Shown here: one piece after another, positions 11,401-16,355 of the stretch | How positions within the stretch are numbered: the stretch's first letter is position 1 | Layout of the letters: the number at the start of each line of letters is the position of its first letter | Assembly (NCBI GenBank): GCA_947472765.1 | Contig: CANJCM010000054.1 | Span: forward strand, 1-32,609 | Source of the DNA: Opitutia bacterium | GTDB taxonomy: Bacteria > Verrucomicrobiota > Verrucomicrobiia > Opitutales > Opitutaceae | DNA: 32,609 nucleotides | Direction: 5' to 3' | Translations under genes and position numbers: made by a program | The notes under the pieces: generated by a model | Databases searched by the model: none | What the model was told of the DNA's origin: nothing | Seen by the model: only the letters and a program-made list of their open reading frames with translations

Positions 11401-12936
11401 TATGCGATCTCCGCGACCAATGCGCCGACCTCGGTCTCGGATACGGGCCTGCCGGCGAATGGGCTGACCCGCAACGGTAACCTGATCTCCGGTATCCCGA
11501 CCACGGCGACGGTGACCCCGCTCGTCATTACGGTTTCCGCCGCGAATGCCGACGGCAGCAGCTCGCCGAAGACGGTCTCGATCACCATCGCCCCCGCGCC
11601 GGCGACCCCTGTCATCACGAGCGCCGGCACGGCCAGCGGCCGCGTCGCCTCGACCTTCAGCTACCAGATGACGGCGAGTGAGTCTCCGACCTCGTTCAGC
11701 GCGGTGAATCTGCCGCCGGGCCTCGCGGTCAATCCGACCACGGGTGCCATCAGTGGAACACCGACGCAGGCGGGCACGTTCACCGCGACGCTTAGCGCGG
11801 CGAATGCCGCCGGCCTCGGTGTGACCTCACCGCTGGTCTTCTCCATTGCTCCGGCGCCCGCGGCCCCGGCCATCACGAGTGCGCCTTCGGCCAGCGGCAA
11901 GGTGGGCGTGGCGTTCAGCTACACCACGACTGCGACCAATGGCCCGATCACGAACTTCGCGGTCAACGGCACGCTGCCGGCTGGCCTCGGGCTCAATACG
12001 AGCACGGGTGTCATTTCCGGCACCCCGGTCGAGCCCGGCTTCAAGGTCGTCGACCTCACCGCGACCAGCGCCAACGGCACCAGCCTGCCGCAGTCGCTGA
12101 TCATTGTCGTGGATCCCGCCGACAACGTCCCGGTCATCACCAGCCCGATCTACTCGATTGGCACGGTGGGCTCGGACTTCTCGTACGCGATTGCGGCGAC
12201 CAACATGCCGGCCAGCTCGCCGTTCCCGGCGGCTGTGACCCTCGACGCGGTCGGCCTCCCGGCCGGTCTGGCGGTCAACCCGTCCACGGGTGTGATTCAG
12301 GGCCAGCCGACGGTCGCGGGCGTGTTCGTGGCGACCCTCGTGGGCACGAATGAAGCGGGCACCGGCCCGTCTCGCAGCCTCACGATCTTCGTGCAGCCGG
12401 CGGCCACGGCGCCGACAGTCACGAGCAGTTCTACCGCCGCGGGTCAGGTGGGAACCGGGTTCTCGTACCAGATCGCCGCCACCAACAGCCCGCTGGGGTA
12501 TGAAGTTCTCGGTGCGCCGGCCTGGATGACGGTTAATGGCCAGTCTGGCGCCATCGGCGGCACGCCGACCACACCGGGCACCTTCGTCGTCCTGCTCGTG
12601 GCGAGCAACAGCGCTGGGGCGAGCAACCCTGCTCCGCTGACCCTCCTGATTGCCGCGGCCGCCAATACGCCGGTCGTGACCAGTACGCGGAATGCCTCCG
12701 GGACAATGAGCTCGGCCTTCAGCTACACGATTCAGGCATCGAACACGCCGACGTCGTATTTCGCCAGCGGTCTGCCGGCGGGATTGACGCTGAACTCGAC
12801 CACCGGGGCCATCACGGGCACGCCGAGTGCCTCCGGCACCTATCAGGTCACCATCAGCGGCAACAACGCGAACGGCGCGGGCCAGCCTGTCATCCTGACA
12901 CTGACCATTGCTCCGAACCTCCAAATCGCCCTCTGA
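1..12936 (+). CDS. Giant multi-repeat secreted/surface protein (delta-60, YCF48/BNR-like blades, Ig-like, He_PIG), 5'-partial
   Basis: The frame is open from base 1 to a TGA at 12934-12936, giving 4311 visible residues, so the true start lies upstream of the window. The first in-frame start (TTG at 202) falls inside a repeat and is not credible. Domain order by visible residue: delta-60 repeats 1-807; Ig about 814-892; 14 blades 899-1466; two Ig to 1641; 14 blades 1644-2212; three Ig to 2471; 14 blades 2475-3034; three Ig to 3329; eleven He_PIG domains 3330-4310. Delta-60 units end in forms such as RLNADGTLDAGF. Ig units carry YQW(R/K/Q)K(N/D) cores. He_PIG units carry LPAGLxxNxxTGxIxGTP. No enzyme motif, membrane segment, barrel or sorting signal is visible at the C-terminus. 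Such architectures are typical of exported adhesion or binding proteins; the function here is inferred. The next gene starts 43 nt downstream, probably in the same operon. Confidence 0.9.
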   Translation, partial: TSSPATVAAAPGTSAYASTTFTRPEFRRAVIPGRTTYGAVSGKIYATFVNGNYLSGANHQRVGAVIRLNDNDGVDSSFNTGPFLTDAWAVIEQADGKVLVGGLASHENNISGPANYRMWRFLSNGSVDPTYKSPILEAIPRYVALQPDGKLLVAGGGNSTGNGGVHSALFRLNTDGSKDQSFTDPVLTPSPAGGAVVFASILVDSQSRVIFGGSFAGVNGVTRAGVARLLPDGTLDSTFVPSGYTPNGGIQVRGLGLQTVGANAGKILVAGTAFNVGGTNHNLIRLNANGSLDAGFTRQTNGSLGIPSGRPRLLNVLPDDKFTIVSNSVTRLLADGAIDVAYTRPQLSSESFWMQTLADGRVILNPELGMTVNGTPVSTLVRFTDTGAVDGTFTPGQFQAEAYPEDGALLANGKLLTWGNFDTVGTTPRRGAARFNADGTLDAGFNISEIPNLVGIPEAFVQPDGSLIASTLVGASVQTATGGLTKLDSNGAVVGSFVVDASILAAAQTGSFDLFGQPDGKVIVTSQSGQRVLDGGAFVKRMNPDGSLDPFTGPTGAIGAVFRDVGGNITSVTTGGFKVLGRYPDGRLIAAMTAAPYTAEPTSMNWTLVRLSATGEVDGTFNAPLVPSPTSSSFPTLTDRVPEPDVTQQFLEYSSEEVFRGVLPQADGSVIVYGGFSTIGGQPAPGIARLTNLGLFDGTFSVGSGPESRSQPGRQAGVGGVTIDSAGRYWITGLFDTFGGRAAPGIVRLNANGTVDPTFATSIGFQPYIGGLTKTLLRSDNEAVVFGTFARSNDPFPNAINSILVPAPAGFGPLPPAQILTSGQSVTLSTTVQGVPAPALQWRKNGANISGANGPSYNIATLGTGDTGVYDVTGTNFYGSATSQGSLVTVAAAGGDTFPNFAWRNPLPAGGTLRGVAWGNGKFVGVGTSGRVVTSTDGSSWTSAANLSGNISLNAVTYNTALNLFVAVGSSGDVYTAAGGDVTTWTKRASNTTDFLVGVAGGTASANNVLVAVGSNGRVITSADGVTWTAQLLSGNPSLMGVAGAADLFVAVGNNGALFTSTNGTAWSAATPATGLTTASFNAVRYLNSQFVAVGNSGAVMTWSGTGAWTAVTGVNRSIRDIAAIGTTYIAATDSAVVVKGTNLAGWQNVNVSPFGVHYGIATNGTVFATVGAGGEIWSSNDATANAWTSRGTAGGFWRFGAVEFLNGKFLAVGSSGAIYTSADGSAWKRESVPTGAWLNSAAYGAGLYIVPTTFGEILTSPDASTWTSRSVGDTVGNNGAAFDGTRFIVVGDNGKIRTSTDGTNWTSVTGTGITAHLRSVAAKVGVIVAVGDSGKIYTSADGATWVERTSNTAQRLWRVRLIEGTFFAVGESRTVLASTDGITWVPLPITNSIGFAYRDIQRLSDGFYITADTGLLVKTADLLTATSVGNVAASETLNGLAVGAGRVVVVGEGGSLLESVLPAANATPQITVQPAGVTTDATKNVVLAVVANASGPITYQWKQGTTNVPGGTSSTLLIPAAATSASGSYTVVVTSGANSVTSNAAVVTVNALAAPAITALPIGAQAVTGGASMSVTATGTAPLTYQWYRGLSGDTSTPVSTNASFTTSALNQSERYWVKITNFANQVLNSPTTTAVAITPRNGPLAGASVTGIAYSGSKYAAVAGPSILTSADGVTWTRLTGLTGSFLTQIAYGNSTFVAVGNSGAIRTSTDNGVTWVSSTFGSIGFNGVCFDGTQFVAVGNSGVVATSTNGTNWTSRTALSGTPTMRAITVANGVYIAVGDAGIIQTSDGLYNGGTQPAWTVRASSTGNNFRSVSANGVTSATIVAVGDSGTIRVSTNTSTSGSSWTIANSPAGNSVNAVTFANGKFIAAAGSQFFTSTDGSNWGTTTSSILPLGNLGANVIVYAGGQYLIGAYPGAIITSTTGAVDTWTLRTGGTAALFTNVIHGGGVYLGVGNSGAIGRSADGASFNVKSPVVAGLDFVTLRRAAHGKGTFVVVGDSGTILSSPDGQLWIQRASGGSAYLAATYGNNKFVVAGGGGTFASSADGATWTPGAGTIGTANVTALAFGSGVYVAVNTTGGIYTSTDALTWTSRTSGVSTSLNNVAFAGGQFVAVGAASVVLTSPDGITWTPRSLGTASMTLTGIAYGDGMYLATHADNSNTSLLFLSPDAVTWNSANVGGGIVNGFSSTTVAFGNGAFLIAGGNALLAQTVPAADVPRITVQPASQGITGGQTVTLSVAAVGSSPTYQWYEGATGDVSLPVGTNATYTTPSLLQSKRYWVRVTAGGQTFESDTAQLLGPPAIISAPTSRMVNDGTVLTLSVNAIGAAPLSYVWKYNNTNIPGANGPTYTLNPVSLSNAGNYSVAVSNAAGIASTSPAAISVAPVAPTVGGIASTFGRNVPVGANTELSVAVSGTPTLTYQWRRNNTAIPGATKSTYFITNAKATDSGTYSVVVTNAQGNGTSSDFGLSVTPELGWQWRNPLPTGNGLSSVTAINNKFYLGGLRSTMLVSDNGTTWTPRAVSGTGNLFGMAYGAGRFVALGGLNAIYTSEDGNIWTPRDSKVQDTNSLQTIAFGAGRFVAVGFNGRTTTSTDGINWTPGQVPTTVANDYLYWIRYVQGKFWVSSSDDNTVRTWTSTDGLTWMQPALTLPPNMFIGQVEFGNGIYVATTDGDFLWSSDGVTWSAAGFGPLGQDMPKVRYVNDRFVAVSTDGTIATSTNGQTWTQQVSGVTVGLSDVAFANGVYVISGGVPRVILTSPDAVNWTQVVSGPSQTSPLLAVATGAGKLVAVGNSGTIVTSSDGVAWTAPTSGVANNLFDVTYGAGVFVAVGAGGRVMTASDTALDTWTSRTSNTSANLRRVSYGNGRFLAVSDSGASIVSTDGITWTANASTLGSFFGTAYGAGVQVAVGNSGGLFSSADNGATWTNRAGSLVNTGYSDVLFANGKFVTVGLAGVAATSSDGITWTQVTPFTSDNLNGLVFTSGYWIATGASSTYYVSTDGVTWSPRYTGAQDSLRDFAVYGNQVIGVGNNGTIIASGAPVFFSPPVPTSARAGGNVTLSALVGGSPIPVSYQWQKDGANISDGAGISGTTTPTLTLTNVAIGAAGQYRLIATNAIAPTTSAAVALTVSQAPVFTSQPANSTAVAGQSASFTAAAVGTPTPTYQWQKDNVNIANGTLPNGTVVAGATTGTLILSNVQPEAVGSYRLIATNLPAGESTPVSEPSLPATLTVNVLPAPAIASAVPAIASGEVTLTAGDNALDDVTFTATATGTAPLNYQWRRNGFNLANGTFVSGATTNTLTLSNVPLNGGGAITVAVTNAAGTVVSAPVSLVVNPPAPVINSPLSVSGVVNTPFTYGIGVNNTTATYGATNLPAGLTINTGTGVISGIPTAMGVFNTVAISATNVSGTDTKTLTITINPPPPIITSPVAATGRVNQGTPLSYTIVATNTPTGITATPLPPGLSLSGNVISGTPTQAGTFTTTITATNATGSATQTVVFTIDPALNAPVYTGSTQPSGTQNSAFTFAPAFTNVNPTNGYAITSGTLPAGITLNANTGALTGTPTAVGTFPVTLTATGPGGSLGVVLTIVINPAPSAPVVTSPASASGSAGQPFSYTITTDVAATSYTAVVLTGTGTEALPGWLSLSSNVLSGTPPAAGSFSLLVSATGSGLTGPGKLVVVTINPSPLAPVITSSPFVSNATTGRVGEMTTSGSPLYLIEATNSPTSFERTAGPTFESFGLQLEAGTGKVFGTPTAAGTFKVWLAASNVAGGRGPSLEVTFVIQPALNVPVITSNGTAAGQVGQSFSYAISATNAPTSVSDTGLPANGLTRNGNLISGIPTTATVTPLVITVSAANADGSSSPKTVSITIAPAPATPVITSAGTASGRVASTFSYQMTASESPTSFSAVNLPPGLAVNPTTGAISGTPTQAGTFTATLSAANAAGLGVTSPLVFSIAPAPAAPAITSAPSASGKVGVAFSYTTTATNGPITNFAVNGTLPAGLGLNTSTGVISGTPVEPGFKVVDLTATSANGTSLPQSLIIVVDPADNVPVITSPIYSIGTVGSDFSYAIAATNMPASSPFPAAVTLDAVGLPAGLAVNPSTGVIQGQPTVAGVFVATLVGTNEAGTGPSRSLTIFVQPAATAPTVTSSSTAAGQVGTGFSYQIAATNSPLGYEVLGAPAWMTVNGQSGAIGGTPTTPGTFVVLLVASNSAGASNPAPLTLLIAAAANTPVVTSTRNASGTMSSAFSYTIQASNTPTSYFASGLPAGLTLNSTTGAITGTPSASGTYQVTISGNNANGAGQPVILTLTIAPNLQIAL
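2695..4398 (+). repeat. Block 1 of 14 YCF48/BNR-like propeller repeats
   Basis: I count 14 successive units of roughly 40 residues, each built on FVAVGxxGxIxTSxDGxxWT. The block opens after a WRNPLP motif near 2707 and closes with an incomplete blade (VVVVGEGGSLLES) lacking the DGxxWT half. Fourteen units equals two seven-bladed propellers. Unit 6 and unit 13 are the most degenerate. Confidence 0.8.
4930..6636 (+). repeat. Block 2 of 14 YCF48/BNR-like propeller repeats
   Basis: This is a second set of 14 units with the same consensus, for example FVAVGNSGVVATSTNGTNWT near 5215. It again ends in a half-blade lacking the DGxxWT part, near 6600-6636. The entry motif is degenerate (RNGPLAG rather than WRNPLP). 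It is flanked by Ig-like domains on both sides. Confidence 0.8.
7423..9102 (+). repeat. Block 3 of 14 YCF48/BNR-like propeller repeats
   Basis: A third set of 14 units, opening with WQWRNPLP near 7426 as in block 1, and closing with a half-blade (VIGVGNNGTIIASG) near 9060-9100. Equal repeat number and matching entry and exit suggest that an ancestral 14-unit module was triplicated. Confidence 0.8.
9988..12930 (+). repeat. Array of 11 He_PIG (putative Ig) domains
   Basis: Eleven consecutive domains of about 80-100 residues each start with (A/V/T)PVITS and contain FSYxIxATNxPTS, LPAGLxxNxxTGxIxGTPxxAGTF and a closing strand xLTITI. Domains 4, 5 and 9 carry insertions. The array runs to within a few residues of the stop. 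The family (He_PIG) is common in bacterial surface proteins. Confidence 0.85.
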
Positions 12937-12979
12937 CCTCCAACGGGATCGCCTGCCTCAATCCTCAAATCCTCTCGTC

Positions 12980-15475
12980 ATGAAATTGTCCGGCTTCTTC
13001 CGTTGGTTCTCGGTCACGCTCGTTGGTCTGCTCGTCTCCGCCGGGCTGGCTCGTGCGCAGACCAACCTGCCGCACGCCCAGGTCGGCGTCGCCTACACCT
13101 ACACTATCGTCACCACGCCGGCGGCACCGTCGGGCACCGTTTACGGCGCGACCGGCCTGCCGACGGGCATTTCGATCAACTCGTCCTCGGGCGTGATTAG
13201 CGGCACGGCGAGTGGCGCCGGTTCTTACAGCGGCATCATCTCGATCGCGCCGCCGGGCGCCGGCACGAACAACCTTAGCTATGTGCTCGTGGTGGACGCG
13301 GCAGTGGGCACCCCGGCGATCACCAGTGCGACCACCGCCACGGGGACGGTCGGGCAATCGTTCACCTACACCGTCACCGCGAGCAACTCGCCGACGAGCT
13401 TCAATGTGGGGACTCTTCCGGCCGGCCTGAGCTTCAACTCGGGTACGAATCAGATTACCGACAACGGCGGGACTATGGTGGCGGGCACCTACACCGTCTC
13501 GCTCAGCGCCAATAACGCCGGTGGAACGGGAGCGGCGACGACGGTGACCATCACCATCAATCCCGCTGGTGCCGTGCCCGTCATCACCAGCGCGACCACG
13601 GCGACCGCCACGGCGGTCCTGCCGGCCGGTAGCCCGGCCGCCTTCACCGTCAGTTACCAGGTTGTCGCGACGCAATCGCCGGTATCCTACGCCGCGACCG
13701 GCCTCCCGCTGGGCATCAACATCAACTCGGGCACCGGTTTGATTTCCGGCACCACGAGCGTGCAGGGCGTCTACACGATCGGTCTCACGGCCACGAATAA
13801 TTTTGGCTCCAGTTCGACGTTGAACCTCACGCTGACGGTTGGCGCACTCTCCGCCATCACCAGCGCGTCTACGCTGGCGGCGACTGCCGGCGTGGCGATT
13901 CCGACCTTTACGCTCGTGGCCAACAACTCGGCCCAGAGCTTCAACGTCAGCGGCCTGCCGACCGGCTTGAGCGTGAATACCTCGACGGGTGCCATTACGG
14001 GCACGATCGCCGCCGCCGGGACCTATGTCGTCACGGCGAGTGCGAACAACGCCGTCGGGACCGGCCCGTCCTCGACGCTGACGATCACCGTCACAGCAGG
14101 TGGCGGCGGTGGTGGTGGCGGCGTGTCCGCTCCGGTCATCACGAGTTCGAACAGTTACAGTATCGTGACCAACGTGCCCTTCACCTTCCAGGTCCGCACG
14201 ACGCCGGCGGCGACGAGTTATTCCCTCGTTGGCAGTGTGCCGGCGGGGGTGAGCATCAATACTTCCAGTGGCTTGATTTCCGGGACCGCGACCGTGACGG
14301 GCGCGTATGTCATGAACGTCACCGCCACGAACAGCGGTGGCAGTGCGGTCAGCTCGTTCACCCTCACCGTCAATTCGCTCCCCGTCGCGACGACGCCGCC
14401 GCAGAATGCGAGCGTCGCCGTCGGCGGCTCGGTCACGCTCTCCGTCACGGCGACGGGTGTTCCCACGCCGACGTATCAGTGGCAGAAGAACGGCAACGCC
14501 ATCACCGGCGCGACGAATGCTTCGCTAACCCTGGCCAATTTCCAGGTGGGCGATGCGGCATCCTACTCCGTGGCGATGACCAACGTCGCCGGTACAGTCG
14601 TCAGTCAGGCCGCCGCCGTCGGTGTACTTTCCACGGCCAAAGTCGTCGGCAGCGGTGCGGTTGTCGCGGGCGGCGAGGACATCCGCCATCCGAATGGCAA
14701 CTTCTACGATCAGGTGCTGCTGACGGGCAGCTCGGCCACTGTCACTGCAGACAATTCGCAGGTCACCCGCATCTCGTTCATCGATTTGAGCGATGACATC
14801 GTGCAGGTCGAATATAGCGGCCCGGGCACGCTGACGCTGCAGCTCGACAACGCAACCGGCCCGGCCGCTCCCGTGAAGTACAATCAGCCGGGTGTCACCT
14901 ACATGAAGGGCCACGCCTCGCTTATCATCACAGGCGCCACCGAGGACAGCCACGTGTCCGTCTTCAGCGTCGGCCGGATGACGGCCTTCGACCCGACGGG
15001 CGCCTACGACATTACGAAGGCACCGGGCACGGGCAACGATCCCGCGCTGAACGGCAATCCGATCTTCAAGTCGACCGAGACCTACGACGGCATCGCCGAC
15101 ATCGCGTTGATCTCAATCGCCTCGAGCAACGGCAAGTTCGGCGGCATTCGCGTCGCCAACGCCTCCTTCTTCCGCGCGACCGGACTGACGGGCATCTCCG
15201 CCCCGGGCGTGGCCGTGCAGGGTCCGACGTACCTCGGCGATATTTCCGCCGACTCCACGGCGACCGGCACGCTCATCTTCGGTTCAACCACGGACGTGCG
15301 CGTGACGGGCGGCGACATGCTGCAGCTCAACAACCGCGCGGTGCAGGTGGACGGCATCACGCAGATCACGTTTACGGCCGGCACCAAGTCCGGTGGTCAG
15401 ACGCTGCCCGCGCAGACCAATCGCGCGGTGTTCCAGAAGAACGGCGTGGATGTGACGACGCTAATCGTGCGCTAG
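12980..15475 (+). CDS. Secreted He_PIG/Ig repeat protein with unrecognised C-terminal region
   Basis: The ATG at 12980 is chosen over an in-frame upstream start at 12908, because it begins a good Sec signal peptide: a basic MK start, hydrophobic core VTLVGLLVSAGL, and probable cleavage after ARA near residue 26. That start also avoids overlap with the previous gene. The protein is 831 residues. Five He_PIG-type domains fill residues about 27-465, with an eight-glycine linker (bases about 14101-14124) between the fourth and fifth. One Ig-like domain (YQWQKNGNAITG near 14478-14513) follows, then about 280 residues from 14635 that I do not recognise. That tail is less repetitive, with a region rich in I/V, G and T and a final VFQKNGVDVTTLIVR. 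No Shine-Dalgarno is evident. Its modules resemble those of the upstream giant protein, so the two may act together (inference). Confidence 0.85.
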   Translation: MKLSGFFRWFSVTLVGLLVSAGLARAQTNLPHAQVGVAYTYTIVTTPAAPSGTVYGATGLPTGISINSSSGVISGTASGAGSYSGIISIAPPGAGTNNLSYVLVVDAAVGTPAITSATTATGTVGQSFTYTVTASNSPTSFNVGTLPAGLSFNSGTNQITDNGGTMVAGTYTVSLSANNAGGTGAATTVTITINPAGAVPVITSATTATATAVLPAGSPAAFTVSYQVVATQSPVSYAATGLPLGININSGTGLISGTTSVQGVYTIGLTATNNFGSSSTLNLTLTVGALSAITSASTLAATAGVAIPTFTLVANNSAQSFNVSGLPTGLSVNTSTGAITGTIAAAGTYVVTASANNAVGTGPSSTLTITVTAGGGGGGGGVSAPVITSSNSYSIVTNVPFTFQVRTTPAATSYSLVGSVPAGVSINTSSGLISGTATVTGAYVMNVTATNSGGSAVSSFTLTVNSLPVATTPPQNASVAVGGSVTLSVTATGVPTPTYQWQKNGNAITGATNASLTLANFQVGDAASYSVAMTNVAGTVVSQAAAVGVLSTAKVVGSGAVVAGGEDIRHPNGNFYDQVLLTGSSATVTADNSQVTRISFIDLSDDIVQVEYSGPGTLTLQLDNATGPAAPVKYNQPGVTYMKGHASLIITGATEDSHVSVFSVGRMTAFDPTGAYDITKAPGTGNDPALNGNPIFKSTETYDGIADIALISIASSNGKFGGIRVANASFFRATGLTGISAPGVAVQGPTYLGDISADSTATGTLIFGSTTDVRVTGGDMLQLNNRAVQVDGITQITFTAGTKSGGQTLPAQTNRAVFQKNGVDVTTLIVR

Positions 15476-15478
15476 GGC

Positions 15479-15610
15479 AGATTAAGAAATGACGTAGCCG
15501 GCGGGCGTGGACGAGCCACGCCCCTACAGCGGATCTTGCAACGCCGCATCGTAGGGGCGCGCCTCGTGCGCGCCCGCGAAGTCTTACCGGCTACACTTCA
15601 ATTTAATCTG
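15479..15610. repeat. Palindromic intergenic element A, copy 1
   Basis: Outer arms CAGATTAA (15479-15486) and TTAATCTG (15603-15610) enclose GTAGCCGG (15493-15500) and CCGGCTAC (15588-15595). Inside are two hairpin units around GGGGCG: 15502-15528 and 15551-15576. The inner units recur at 29508-29582 in inverted orientation with about one mismatch per unit. This is a REP/BIME or MITE-like dispersed repeat; no transposase is nearby. Confidence 0.7.
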
Positions 15611-15622
15611 CTCGAGCCCGGC

Positions 15623-15792
15623 GCGATCGCGACGGTGTGAAAATGAGGAAATTCAACCCTTTTTGTCATTCTGAGCGCAGCGAAGAATCCATGCCCGCGA
15701 GGTAAGTGCCCGCGTGGATGACCAGGCCTGTCGCTGCGCTCGGTAACTTCGCTGCGCTCAGAATGACAGGGTATTCACACCGCCTCGATCGC
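15623..15792. repeat. Palindromic intergenic element B
   Basis: Inner inverted arms of about 22 bp containing TCATTCTGAGCGCAGCGAAG (15666-15685) and its reverse complement (15747-15766) lie inside a second inverted pair at 15623-15640 and 15775-15792 (16 of 18 positions match). The whole 170 bp is one nested palindrome. It lies next to element A in the gene-free 15476-15933 stretch. Confidence 0.65.
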
Positions 15793-15877
15793 CGGCGGCG
15801 CGACCAAAACTTATGCGGGAGAATCACGGGGTTTTACCTCTGAAACCCCAAAGATTTTCCTATGCAAATACCGGCCT

Positions 15878-15909
15878 TTCCCTCTACAAGTGCCATGTTC
15901 TAGAGGGAA
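15878..15909 (+). promoter_or_regulatory. Stem-loop upstream of the SWIB gene
   Basis: Perfect 9-bp inverted arms TTCCCTCTA (15878-15886) and TAGAGGGAA (15901-15909) are separated by 14 nt and lie 24 nt before the ATG. A second, weaker hairpin GGGGTTT/AAACCCC is at 15828-15849. It could be a dyad operator or a leader hairpin; the GAGGG in the right arm is too far from the ATG for an ordinary ribosome-binding site. No convincing -35/-10 pair was found. Confidence 0.35.
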
Positions 15910-15933
15910 GTTTCTCCAAACCCAAAAAATATT

Positions 15934-16203
15934 ATGGCTAAAAAAGCTGCACGTAAACCGAACGCCGCGTTCATGAAACCTGTTACGCCCGATGCCGCGC
16001 TGAGCGCAGTCGTGGGCTCGAATCCTCTCCCCCGCACGGAGCTCACCAAGAAGCTCTGGGCCTACATCAAGAAGAATGGTCTGCAGGACAAGAAGGTCCG
16101 CACGCAGATCAATGCCGACGACAAGTTGAAGCCGATCTTCAACGGCAAGAAGTCGGTCTCGATGTTCGAGATGACCAAGCTCGTCTCGGGTCACGTTTCC
16201 TGA
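15934..16203 (+). CDS. SWIB/MDM2-domain protein
   Basis: An 89-residue basic protein. After a lysine/arginine-rich start (MAKKAARKPNAAF), residues about 15-86 match the SWIB fold: a proline-containing LPRTELTKKLWAYIKKNGLQD helix region, then KKVRTQINADDKLKPIF and a closing helix FEMTKLVSGHV. SWIB domains are best known in eukaryotic BAF60b chromatin remodelling and fused to chlamydial topoisomerase I; stand-alone bacterial versions are small, basic and presumably DNA-associated, but their role is not settled. The gene is monocistronic: a repeat-filled gap with a leader hairpin precedes it, and a strong terminator follows 17 nt after the stop. Local A/T content just upstream is higher than in the neighbouring sequence. 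Confidence 0.9.
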   Translation: MAKKAARKPNAAFMKPVTPDAALSAVVGSNPLPRTELTKKLWAYIKKNGLQDKKVRTQINADDKLKPIFNGKKSVSMFEMTKLVSGHVS

Positions 16204-16220
16204 TTTCCCGGATTTCCTCC

Positions 16221-16252
16221 AGCCGCCGCGAATTTCGCGGCGGCTTTTTTTT
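16221..16252 (+). terminator. Rho-independent terminator of the SWIB gene
   Basis: An 11-bp perfect stem AGCCGCCGCGA/TCGCGGCGGCT with a 3-nt loop (16221-16245) runs straight into a stretch of eight T. It begins 17 nt after the SWIB stop codon. Confidence 0.9.
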
Positions 16253-16355
16253 GCCCGGATGGCCCCGGTCGGGCCGCGATGGGCGTTTCCCGTATGCCTT
16301 CTAGATTGCAGCGCATCCAGCCGGAGGATTGCCTCTGGTTCGGCCCCGGCCGTTC

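Noticed and set aside
11827-12924. Minus-strand open frame of 365 codons opposite the He_PIG array
   Set aside because: It mirrors the repeated He_PIG coding and has low-complexity Arg-rich composition with no recognisable motif.
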